In this document: piece by piece, positions 6,814 to 12,550 of the stretch
Numbering within the stretch: position 1 is the first letter of the stretch
Layout of the letters: every line of letters begins with the position of its first letter
Assembly (NCBI GenBank): GCA_017410745.1
Contig: JAFPPJ010000337.1
Location: 1-12,550 of the forward strand
Direction: 5' to 3'
DNA from: Oscillospiraceae bacterium
GTDB lineage: Bacteria > Bacillota > Clostridia > Oscillospirales > Ruminococcaceae
DNA: 12,550 bases
Translations under genes and position numbers: made by a program
Notes under the pieces: generated by a model
The model's input: only the letters and a program-made list of their open reading frames with translations
Database searches by the model: none
Told to the model about the DNA's origin: nothing

Positions 6814-7677
6814 TCAGAGCAGTATATCGTCGGGCTTATTGTCGGGATCTGGTGAGCTCCACTCATCATCGGAGGATGCGGGAGCGTCCTGAGCAGGCGT
6901 ATCCTGTACGGGCGTGTCCTGAACGGGTGCGGCCTGTGTCTGGGGATAAGCGGGCTGTGAGAAGCCGTCGTAAGAGGGTGCGCTGTATGCAGCGGAGGGG
7001 TCGGGAGAATTGCCGCCCTTCTTCTTGGTGAGTACTACGATGGCAGCTGCTATCACCGCAAGTGCAAGACCTGCGCATATGCATATATTGGATACGTTGG
7101 TCTCGCTGGATTCCACATGGTATGAGGTCTCCGCGTTGGTGGCCATCTTGTACTTGACCTTGTTGCCCTCTATCGTGCCGCCGCCTGCCTCGGTGATCTT
7201 GCCGGGCATGGCGATGGAGAATGAAACGTCGAGCATCTGGGCTGCCATAGCGGAATAGTCCGTGCCGTCATCCGTCTTCATTTCCTCGCTGCCCATGAGA
7301 TTGGTGCTGACAGCGTCGAATACATATGTTGTGGTGAAAAGACCCTTCTTCTGTTCGGCCGTAGCGGTGCTGAACAGCGTGGTGCCGTCCTCGGACAGAC
7401 TGGTCATATCCGCGGTGAGCTCCGCATAGGATGAATATGTATGGCTCTCGGAGTAGCCCACATAGTCCTGACCGTCATAGTTGAAGTGCTGTATCTCATG
7501 CTCGCCGTCTGCCATATCCTCATCGCTCGCGTACTGTGAGGATATCGCATAGGTGAAGGTAAGGTCGGCAGTTCCGTCCTTCTTGAGCTCGCAGTCCATG
7601 TCGATCTTCATGCATGCGCACATCAGCAGTGCTGCCGCAGCCGCTGCCGCGTTCTTAAGTAATGTTCCCTTTTTCAT
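6814..7677 (-). CDS. LppM-like lipoprotein with C-terminal membrane anchor
   Basis: Probable cell-surface lipoprotein of unknown function. The 287-residue product starts MKKGTLLKN, followed by an alanine-rich hydrophobic stretch and LLMCAC: a signal peptide with the lipidated cysteine at C22 (preceded by A) or C20. The segment after it (KIDMDCELKKDGTADL) and the domain to about residue 190 resemble LppM/DUF3153-type bacterial lipoproteins, a tentative match from memory. A transmembrane helix at 197-216 is followed by KKK, so the tail should be cytoplasmic. That tail (221-287) is rich in P, S, Q and D, with three 5-residue repeats. The open frame runs upstream to 7830, but only the ATG at 7677 has GGAGG at 5 bases and gives a sensible signal peptide. 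Transcribed from the promoter at 7821-7849 through a structured leader. Confidence 0.75.
   Translation of the reverse strand: MKKGTLLKNAAAAAAALLMCACMKIDMDCELKKDGTADLTFTYAISSQYASDEDMADGEHEIQHFNYDGQDYVGYSESHTYSSYAELTADMTSLSEDGTTLFSTATAEQKKGLFTTTYVFDAVSTNLMGSEEMKTDDGTDYSAMAAQMLDVSFSIAMPGKITEAGGGTIEGNKVKYKMATNAETSYHVESSETNVSNICICAGLALAVIAAAIVVLTKKKGGNSPDPSAAYSAPSYDGFSQPAYPQTQAAPVQDTPVQDTPAQDAPASSDDEWSSPDPDNKPDDILL
6883..6927 (-). repeat. Three tandem 15-base coding repeats (PVQDT)
   Basis: Residues 251-265 of the lipoprotein read PVQDT-PVQDT-PAQDA, encoded by three imperfect 15-base tandem units. They lie in the predicted cytoplasmic tail. Such short in-frame repeats can vary in number between strains. 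Confidence 0.7.
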
Positions 7678-7692
7678 AAGTACCTCCATAAA

Positions 7693-7776
7693 ACTGTTTC
7701 CTTTTTGATTACAGACGCTCTCCGCCTGACCGCATACAAGCGTTTGCGGGCGTTTCGGGCCGCCTGTGGAAACAGT
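7693..7776 (-). promoter_or_regulatory. Structured 5' leader of the lipoprotein gene
   Basis: The predicted transcript has about 137 nt before the lipoprotein ATG. On the minus strand ACTGTTTCC (plus 7768-7776) pairs perfectly with GGAAACAGT (plus 7693-7701). The adjoining ACAGGCG (7761-7767) pairs with CGTCTGT (7711-7717) through one G-U, leaving a one-sided 9-base A-rich bulge (7702-7710). The inner loop can form further short GC helices (for example CCGC with GCGG). The outer helix ends a few bases before the GGAGG ribosome site and leaves it free. I recognise no known riboswitch class and see no terminator-like U-run. A regulatory role is inference. Confidence 0.45.
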
Positions 7777-7820
7777 ATGATGCATAAGCGCCCTGAGCGG
7801 ACGATATGCACATTTTTTCC

Positions 7821-7849
7821 ATTGTACCATAAGAATGGCATTGTGTCAA
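7821..7849 (-). promoter_or_regulatory. Strong sigma-A promoter for the lipoprotein gene
   Basis: Minus strand: perfect -35 TTGACA (plus 7844-7849), 17-base spacer, -10 TACAAT (plus 7821-7826) preceded by TGG as an extended -10. Transcription should start near 7814, giving a leader of about 137 nt. Upstream, a 14-base inverted repeat CATTTGCACAAATG (7882-7895) lies about 33 bases from the -35, where an activator could bind. That role is speculative. Confidence 0.85.
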
Positions 7850-7931
7850 GGAAAAATGAACAATTAGCTGTCGGAGGTGTACATTTGCACAAATGGGAAC
7901 GGGTGCTGACGATACCGCTTTGTAGGCATCA

Positions 7932-9254
7932 TCACGAGCTTTTTCTGAAATTGGTATCGGTGAATATACGGGCAAATATAAGTCCGAGAGGGAGTGCAAG
8001 TACTATCAGCAGTGTCTTTGCGAGCCATACCCCTGCTTCCGATATATCGTTCTGACCGAGGTAGTATATTGCCTTGTACATGAACATGCCGGGCACCATA
8101 ATGACGATGGACGGCACAGTAAGGCATATTCTCGGGTAGCCCCTGAACTTGCCGGTGAGGGATGCGAGCAGGCCTGCGGCAAGTGCGCCTATGAATGCCG
8201 CAACTCCTATGGGCACGGGCGTGAAGTCGATGAGCGTCAGGCGCAGGGTGTTCGCTATCATGCCTATGACGCCCGCAGTTGCACCGACCTTGCGGGGAGT
8301 GTTGAACAGATAGGAGAAGCCGAATACCCCGAAGAAGCTGCATATCATGCGCATTATCAGCATGAACTGGGGAGAGCAGGCGAAGTCCTCGAAGCTGCCG
8401 GGCGAATAGTTCGTCACATTTGCCGCGACATAGCCCGTGAGAGTCGCGGTGCCGATTATTATCACGGCGTAGGTGAGACGTTCAAGACCCGAGCGAAGGT
8501 CGAGCTTTGCAAGGTCGAGGAAGCCAGTTATCAGCGGGAAGCCCGGTATAACGAACAGCATCGAGCATATATATCCCACACGGTGTATGATGGATATGCG
8601 GAATATCTTTTCCGCACCGAGCATCAGCAGCATATACATAAGACAGGCGGAAAGCACCGCCGCCGCCACATTTGCTATGAGGGTGACGTGCTTCTCTATC
8701 AGCTTCTTGCGCACGAACTGTCCCGTGCCTGCGCCGAAGAATGCGAGTATCATCTCTATGGGGCCGCCGCCGAGCAGGAACGTGAAGGCACAGCAGGCAA
8801 CGGCGGATGCGGCTGACAGCTGCAGTGCATTGTAGTTTGCGGGGAGCGCGCCTATCTTGTCGAGGATGCGGTGGAACTGCGTCACGGAATATCTGTTGGC
8901 GCGGTCGGCAAAGCCGTCTTCAAATTCCCTCAGGTACATCAGCTTGTGGGTGTTGATGCCCGTGGTGCTCAGCGAAAGCGTGCCGCCTGCGGACTGATCG
9001 CCCTCATAGCAGGTATATTCGATGGATACAAGGCCTATATCTGCGTTGCAGGTGATGCCGAGCACGCGGGATATCTTGTTCATCGCGGCACGCACACGCC
9101 ATGCGCTCGTACCTACCGACAGCATCATGAAGCCGGTGCGCCCCACAAGCGTAGCCTTTTCTTTGAGGGTCGCCTGCGTGGCGGGCAAAGTGGATTCCTC
9201 GTCTATTATCTCATGCCATTCCACGGGCATGTGCTGCAAACGGAACTTGCTCAT
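7932..9254 (-). CDS. Threonine/serine exporter family protein (ThrE-type, single chain)
   Basis: Integral membrane protein of the ThrE family, which exports threonine and serine in Corynebacterium. The 440-residue product carries both halves in one chain. The N-terminal ThrE domain (roughly 30-260) starts with a soluble part containing GRTGFMMLSVGTSAWRVRAAM and ends in membrane helices. The C-terminal ThrE_2 domain (roughly 285-425) has several helices. In many Firmicutes the halves are separate genes (YjjP and YjjB types). About ten hydrophobic segments are visible, including ALQLSAASAVACCAFTFLL. The ATG has AGGAG 5 bases upstream, inside the end of the preceding gene; only one base separates the two. 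Substrate in this organism is inferred from the family. No clear terminator follows. Confidence 0.85.
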   Translation of the reverse strand: MSKFRLQHMPVEWHEIIDEESTLPATQATLKEKATLVGRTGFMMLSVGTSAWRVRAAMNKISRVLGITCNADIGLVSIEYTCYEGDQSAGGTLSLSTTGINTHKLMYLREFEDGFADRANRYSVTQFHRILDKIGALPANYNALQLSAASAVACCAFTFLLGGGPIEMILAFFGAGTGQFVRKKLIEKHVTLIANVAAAVLSACLMYMLLMLGAEKIFRISIIHRVGYICSMLFVIPGFPLITGFLDLAKLDLRSGLERLTYAVIIIGTATLTGYVAANVTNYSPGSFEDFACSPQFMLIMRMICSFFGVFGFSYLFNTPRKVGATAGVIGMIANTLRLTLIDFTPVPIGVAAFIGALAAGLLASLTGKFRGYPRICLTVPSIVIMVPGMFMYKAIYYLGQNDISEAGVWLAKTLLIVLALPLGLIFARIFTDTNFRKSS

Positions 9255-9255
9255 C

Positions 9256-9564
9256 TTATCTCCTCTTCTCGTCGGGCAGGTCTGTATACTTCTCTATCTT
9301 CATATGAAGACGGTACTTGTCCCTGAGTGCGGCTATCTTCACCATCATATCGGACTTGTGATGCACGCTTATGGCATCCTCGTCCCTCCAGCGGTCGATG
9401 AGCAGCACTGTCTCCGGGTCGTCTGCGGGAAAGAAATACTCATACCGCTCGTTGCCCTCTTCGGCACGCACCTGCGAGACTATCCCGGAAGAGGTCATTT
9501 CCTCGGCAAACCGTCTTGCAGCACCGTTCTTCCCGGTATAATATATATTCACTGTAATACTCAT
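9256..9564 (-). CDS. Antibiotic biosynthesis monooxygenase (ABM)-domain protein
   Basis: Small ferredoxin-like-fold protein of the ABM/YgiN type. The 102-residue product begins MSITVNIYYTGKNGAA and carries the family pattern of a strand followed by W-x-D and a nearby H-H: VLLIDRWRDEDAISVHHKSD. ABM proteins include quinol monooxygenases, heme-degrading enzymes and many of unknown role, so the reaction is not assigned. The open frame extends to 9777, but that extension crosses the hairpin cluster and has no ribosome site. The ATG at 9564 has GAGGG 5 bases upstream. It ends in TAA one base before the ThrE-type exporter start, so the two are almost certainly co-transcribed. The promoter is unclear: a -10-like TATTAT near 9628-9633 has only a poor -35. 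Confidence 0.75.
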   Translation of the reverse strand: MSITVNIYYTGKNGAARRFAEEMTSSGIVSQVRAEEGNERYEYFFPADDPETVLLIDRWRDEDAISVHHKSDMMVKIAALRDKYRLHMKIEKYTDLPDEKRR

Positions 9565-9667
9565 AATATCCCTCTTGTGATAAAATATCCCCGTACCCGC
9601 CCTCGTCCGAGCAGCCCATATCCGGTAGTAATAATAAAGGGTAACGATGCATTTGTGCGCTGTCGGG

Positions 9668-9774
9668 GCATAACTATGCTTGCAGGAGTCGAACCTGCGA
9701 CACCGCCCAAGCGTCGCCAAGATCCGTCTTCCGAGCAGACGGGGCTCTGATATGCACTCTGAACGGACTACCGT
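9668..9774 (-). other. Hairpin-rich intergenic segment with a tRNA-like T-arm
   Basis: Between the DIP1984-family gene and the ABM gene, the minus strand can form several adjacent hairpins: ACGG/CCGT (9763-9774), CCGTCT/AGACGG with a 7-base loop (9724-9742), GACGCT/GGTGTC (9699-9715, with G-U pairs only on this strand), a perfect T-arm GCAGG-TTCGACT-CCTGC (9682-9698), and GCATA/TATGC (9668-9679). The third and fourth together look like the variable arm and T-arm of a class II tRNA. However, the seven bases after the T-arm (AAGCATA) have no partner, no anticodon arm with U33 is seen and no CCA follows. It may be a decayed tRNA, an unrecognised small RNA or a weak termination region. Confidence 0.4.
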
Positions 9775-9778
9775 CATA

Positions 9779-10237
9779 TTATTTCTCTATAAGCTCCGTG
9801 CTCCAGTTCGTGGCCTGGAGCAGATTGTCGAGCCGCCTTATCTCCTTGGCAGCGGCATCGGCACTTTTCTGCAGCTCTGCTGCGCGTATCATCGGTACTA
9901 TGCGTATCTCCGTGCCGCGCGCACGGTATACGCTCTGTGAAGCGGTATGTACCATATCGCGGTACGCCGAGCATCTGAGCGAGAGGATATCCTTCTTCGC
10001 TATGATCTCCGTCAGGGTCATGCCATCCGCCTTGACTGAGCAGTTGGTGATGTTTATCACTGAGATGAGCTCCGTGAGCCTCGCACAGGACGCTTCGAGC
10101 TCTTCTATGAGCTCACTCGGCTCCTCGGGCGGTTCTTCGCCCTCCTGCACGAGCAGGGAAAGGTTTATCCTCTTTCTGAGCTCCTCTATCTTGCAGTTGA
10201 GATCTGCTCTTTCCTGTAATGCCTCTGCAAGCTTCAT
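9779..10237 (-). CDS. DIP1984 family protein
   Basis: Small soluble protein of the DIP1984 family, sometimes annotated as septicolysin-like; the molecular role is unknown. The 152-residue product begins MKLAEALQERADLNCKIEEL and contains LVQEGEEPPEEPSELIEEL, the family's N-terminal pattern. The central INxTN-type segment (INITNCS) and the SAYRDMVHTASQ region follow, and the C-terminus has LDNLLQATNWSTELIEK. Long charged helices at both ends predict coiled coils. The ATG has GGAG 7 bases upstream and overlaps the nudC stop in an ATGA (10234-10237). It is the last gene of the four-gene operon. Family assignment is confident from overall pattern; no catalytic residues are evident. Confidence 0.88.
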   Translation of the reverse strand: MKLAEALQERADLNCKIEELRKRINLSLLVQEGEEPPEEPSELIEELEASCARLTELISVINITNCSVKADGMTLTEIIAKKDILSLRCSAYRDMVHTASQSVYRARGTEIRIVPMIRAAELQKSADAAAKEIRRLDNLLQATNWSTELIEK

Positions 10238-11058
10238 ACTTTCTCTCCTCTCTTGAATACCTTCATCATCTCGTTGGTAAGGCTTATGTCATTGGGCTGG
10301 AGCACTATGTCCTCCCGCCTTACCCATTCGGCGTATTTCAGCTCATTCTCGTCCATATGTATCTCATCACTGTCTGCCTCGCAGAAGAAGCCTATGAGTA
10401 TATCCTGAGCCATTCCCCAGGGCTGGGACTTGTAGTAGCGTATATTCTTCACGCGTATACCCGTTTCCTCGTATACCTCGCGCTCCACGGTCTGTTCGAG
10501 TGTCTCTCCTATCTCGGTGAAGCCTGCCACAAGTGCGTTATGCCTGTAACCCGTGCGGTATCTTGTGATAAGTATGCTGTCGCCCTTTATCACGCCGACT
10601 ATCACGGCGGGGTTTATCCTCGGATATATCGTACTGCCGCATTCGCATACCCTCGCGCGTTCGGTGAGGCTGCGCCTCAGTCTGCCGCCGCAGTAACCGC
10701 AGAACCGGTTGTCGTTATACCATTTCCACAGATGATATGCGGTGAATGCCGCAAACAGCTCTGTGCGGCAGGAATCGATGCCGCCGAATCTGTCCCGCAG
10801 CTCTCTTATCGTATAATAGCCGTATCCGTCGGGGGTCTGTATCTCCTGCTGCACGAGGAAATACGCTCTGTCGTCCACGGAGAAAAGATACACCGCATCG
10901 GGCATGCCGAGCATATCACCGTCGGGAAAGCGGAGATCACCGCCGGTGGATGCCAACAGCCGTCCGCTGCCGTCAAATGCGAGAAAGCTGTCGCTTCCCT
11001 TCGGCTGACAGACTTTAAAGCTGTTATCAAGGGAAGACGGGTATATATCCTGTATCAT
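10234..11058 (-). CDS. nudC: NADH pyrophosphatase / NAD-capped RNA decapping Nudix hydrolase NudC
   Basis: Hydrolyses NADH to NMNH and AMP; in E. coli it also removes NAD caps from RNA. The 274-residue product has the NudC layout. A variable N-terminal domain (1-115) precedes a zinc ribbon with C120-x2-C123 and C138-x-C140. Then comes the typical YPRINPAVIV strand and a complete Nudix box: G179-x5-E185-x7-R193-E194-V-Y-E197-E198-T-G200. The NudC specificity motif appears as SQPWGMAQD at 211-219, differing from the E. coli-type SQPWPFPxS. The second cysteine pair is CxC where CxxC is usual. The start ATG has GGAGG 7 bases upstream. It overlaps both neighbours by 4 bases, so translation is probably coupled along the operon. 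Confidence 0.9.
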   Translation of the reverse strand: MIQDIYPSSLDNSFKVCQPKGSDSFLAFDGSGRLLASTGGDLRFPDGDMLGMPDAVYLFSVDDRAYFLVQQEIQTPDGYGYYTIRELRDRFGGIDSCRTELFAAFTAYHLWKWYNDNRFCGYCGGRLRRSLTERARVCECGSTIYPRINPAVIVGVIKGDSILITRYRTGYRHNALVAGFTEIGETLEQTVEREVYEETGIRVKNIRYYKSQPWGMAQDILIGFFCEADSDEIHMDENELKYAEWVRREDIVLQPNDISLTNEMMKVFKRGEKV

Positions 11059-11720
11059 CGCTGTGCCTCCATATTCCTTATCATCATGCGCACCTCATCC
11101 TCATCGCCTGCCTCATAGCTGAATCCGTGCGCCGCCATAGCCTCTAACTGCTCATCCGAGAAGACGATGCCCTCGGTATATACCGTCTTTATGCCGGGCA
11201 TATCATATACGGGGGAGATGTCCGTTACCTGCGTGTGGGAGATATTGAGCGTTTCCAGCGAGCTCAGCCCTTTCAGGCATGAGATGTCGCTGACGCCGCA
11301 GTATTCGAGGGACAGGGATTCGAGCCCGTCAAGAGAGGACAGAAAGGAGACATCCTCTATCATGGTGCAGTCGGGATGGAGCTCGTGTGCCTCTGCGGTG
11401 AGCCGTGCCTTCGTTTGATCGTCCATGAATTCGTCCTCGTCTATGCTTCGTGTGAGTTCTGCAATATACGGCTTGATGGAAAGCTCCTTGAGACGTGTGA
11501 ACCTGCTCATCTCGCCGAGCCCCTCATCGGTCATGAGGGTAAGGTCGAGGGAGCGGGCGGACGTTAGATAGGGCTTCCCGTCTATGATCACTGTGCTGTC
11601 TGCCGCCTTGCCCGTGATGAGGTTTATCACGGCGAACAGTAGCAGAAGCCCTGCAAGCACCGCTGCTGCGGTGATGATGCGCTTGCGGCGGCCGCTGCCG
11701 CCGGTATCGCCGTTCATCAT
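11055..11720 (-). CDS. Membrane-anchored leucine-rich-repeat protein
   Basis: Protein of unknown function with an extracytoplasmic leucine-rich-repeat domain. The 221-residue product has a short basic N-terminus (GRRKR) and one hydrophobic helix at about 15-36 (IITAAAVLAGLLLLFAVINL), with no cleavage or lipobox motif, so it is probably a signal anchor. After a linker come about three 22-residue repeats of the internalin type, such as LESLSLEYCGVSDISCLKG and LETLNISHTQVTDISPVYD. No LPXTG sorting signal follows. The start overlaps the preceding stop in ATGA (11717-11720); a second ATG follows directly, and the ribosome site is a weaker AGGGGTGAT. A binding rather than enzymatic role is likely, but the partner is unknown. 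Confidence 0.78.
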   Translation of the reverse strand: MMNGDTGGSGRRKRIITAAAVLAGLLLLFAVINLITGKAADSTVIIDGKPYLTSARSLDLTLMTDEGLGEMSRFTRLKELSIKPYIAELTRSIDEDEFMDDQTKARLTAEAHELHPDCTMIEDVSFLSSLDGLESLSLEYCGVSDISCLKGLSSLETLNISHTQVTDISPVYDMPGIKTVYTEGIVFSDEQLEAMAAHGFSYEAGDEDEVRMMIRNMEAQR

Positions 11721-12550
11721 ACATCACCCCTGTAATGCAGGCCCTGCATACTGCCTGTGCGTGCAAGCTGCTTGTCTATCTCATTGAGTACTGTGAGCTT
11801 CTTTAAGCTCCACAGCGGAGCAAGAAGCTCATCCCTTGCGCCGTCGCCGGTGAGCCGCTGTATCACCAGTGTGGGCGGCAGCACCTCGAGCTGTGCGCAT
11901 ATTATATCCACATACTCCTCCCGTGTAAGAGGCGTATATCTGCCTTCGAGGAGATCTGCGGCAAGGGGAGTGCCCTTGAGCACATGGAGCAGATGTATCT
12001 TTATGCTATGGAGCGGCAGCTTCGCCATAGCGAGTGCAGTGTCCATCATCATGTCAAAGTCCTCGCCCGGGAGGCCGTCTATTATATGTGCGCATATGTT
12101 CACGCCCCTTGAACAGAGCATATCCGCGGCTGTGAGCACATCATCATAGGTGTGGCAGCGGTTTATGCGCCGTGCGGTCTCATCGTGGACGGTCTGCACG
12201 CCGAGCTCCACCGTGAGGTAGGTCTGCTGCGACAGTTCACCCAGCAGATCGGCCATAGCCGGTGATATGCAGTCGGGGCGGGTGGATATGGCAAGACCGA
12301 CCGTATTCTCGTGTGACAGTGCCTCTGCCGCACATCTTCGCAGCTTCTCCGTATCACAGTAGGTGTTGGTGTTCGCCTGGAAATAGGGGATATACAGACC
12401 CTTGCCCCACTTCTTCTCATAGACGGCGCACTCATCGGAGAACTGCTCCGTTATGCTCTTGTGCCTGTCTCCTGCAAAATGGCCGCTGCCCTCCGTGCAG
12501 AAGGTACAGCCGCCCGTGCCCTTTGTGCCGTCGATATTCGGACAGGTGCA
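11717..12550 (-). CDS. ytqA: Radical SAM protein, TIGR01212/YtqA family, missing N-terminus
   Basis: Radical SAM enzyme of the YtqA/YhcC type. The open frame enters from the right edge; 277 residues are visible and some 30 N-terminal residues are likely missing. The fragment begins with the family's unusual cluster motif CPNIDGTKGTGGCTFC (C3-x11-C15-x2-C18), which binds the [4Fe-4S] cluster. It continues with IPYFQANTNTY, AISTRPDC, VELGVQTVHDETARRINR, AHIIDGLPGE and IKIHLLHVLKGTPLA, all characteristic. In Bacillus subtilis YtqA (MnmL) has been linked to modification of the wobble uridine in tRNA; that is recalled from the literature and transferred here by family. The final bases overlap the LRR gene start by 4 bases, marking it as the visible first gene of the operon. 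Confidence 0.9.
   Translation of the reverse strand, partial: CTCPNIDGTKGTGGCTFCTEGSGHFAGDRHKSITEQFSDECAVYEKKWGKGLYIPYFQANTNTYCDTEKLRRCAAEALSHENTVGLAISTRPDCISPAMADLLGELSQQTYLTVELGVQTVHDETARRINRCHTYDDVLTAADMLCSRGVNICAHIIDGLPGEDFDMMMDTALAMAKLPLHSIKIHLLHVLKGTPLAADLLEGRYTPLTREEYVDIICAQLEVLPPTLVIQRLTGDGARDELLAPLWSLKKLTVLNEIDKQLARTGSMQGLHYRGDV

Noticed and set aside
7678..7830. N-terminal extension of the lipoprotein
   Set aside because: It would place translation upstream of the predicted transcription start near 7814, remove the signal peptide from the N-terminus, and has no ribosome site.
9675..9757. A complete functional tRNA on the minus strand
   Set aside because: Only the T-arm and a possible variable arm fit. 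No acceptor partner for AAGCATA, no D-arm with GG and no anticodon loop with U33 could be built by hand.
9565..9777. N-terminal extension of the ABM protein
   Set aside because: It crosses the hairpin cluster, has no family similarity and no ribosome site, whereas the ATG at 9564 has GAGGG at 5 bases.
9680..9940. Plus-strand open frame overlapping the T-arm region
   Set aside because: It runs antisense into the DIP1984-family gene and has the character of a frame that arises opposite tRNA-like sequence; no ribosome site.

Overview
The window looks like ordinary chromosomal core sequence from a clostridial Firmicute, most likely a Ruminococcus-type member of the Oscillospiraceae. Three things point there: the gene set (YtqA-type radical SAM, DIP1984 family, clostridial-type Pgi, the DUF512-der-plsY-gpsA block and the yceD-rpmF pair), strong GGAGG ribosome binding sites, and frequent ATA isoleucine codons in a moderately GC-rich background. 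Genus is an inference from gene content, not a database match. Every convincing gene lies on the minus strand, so the transcription units read from right to left. I see no insertion sequence, integrase, CRISPR array or rRNA.

Reading in the direction of transcription: (a) 12550-9779 is a tightly packed operon of four genes: a YtqA-like radical SAM enzyme (cut by the window edge), a membrane-anchored leucine-rich-repeat protein, the Nudix hydrolase NudC and a small DIP1984-family coiled-coil protein. Each junction is a 4-base ATGA overlap. (b) 9778-9565 is a 214-base gap dense in small hairpins, one of them a perfect tRNA-like T-arm, but no complete cloverleaf could be built. (c) 9564-7932 holds a small ABM-domain protein and a single-chain ThrE-type threonine/serine exporter, one base apart. 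(d) 7931-6814 holds a strong promoter, a structured leader of about 137 nt and an LppM-like lipoprotein with a second membrane anchor and a repetitive acidic/proline tail.

(e) 6813-4782 is glucose-6-phosphate isomerase with its own promoter, followed by a 136-residue P-loop protein and a terminator. (f) 4701-3915 is a perfect-consensus promoter driving yceD (DUF177) and rpmF (ribosomal protein L32), closed by an intrinsic terminator. (g) 3895-1 is the DUF512 radical SAM protein, der (EngA GTPase), plsY and gpsA (cut by the left edge). This links ribosome maturation to the start of phospholipid synthesis: GpsA makes glycerol-3-phosphate and PlsY acylates it.

Most annotated starts were moved inward from the longest open frame by matching them to a well-spaced Shine-Dalgarno. 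No obviously new biological system is evident. The items most worth a second look are the hairpin cluster at 9668-9774, the structured leader at 7693-7776, the YtqA-LRR-NudC-DIP1984 operon, and the small P-loop protein beside pgi.
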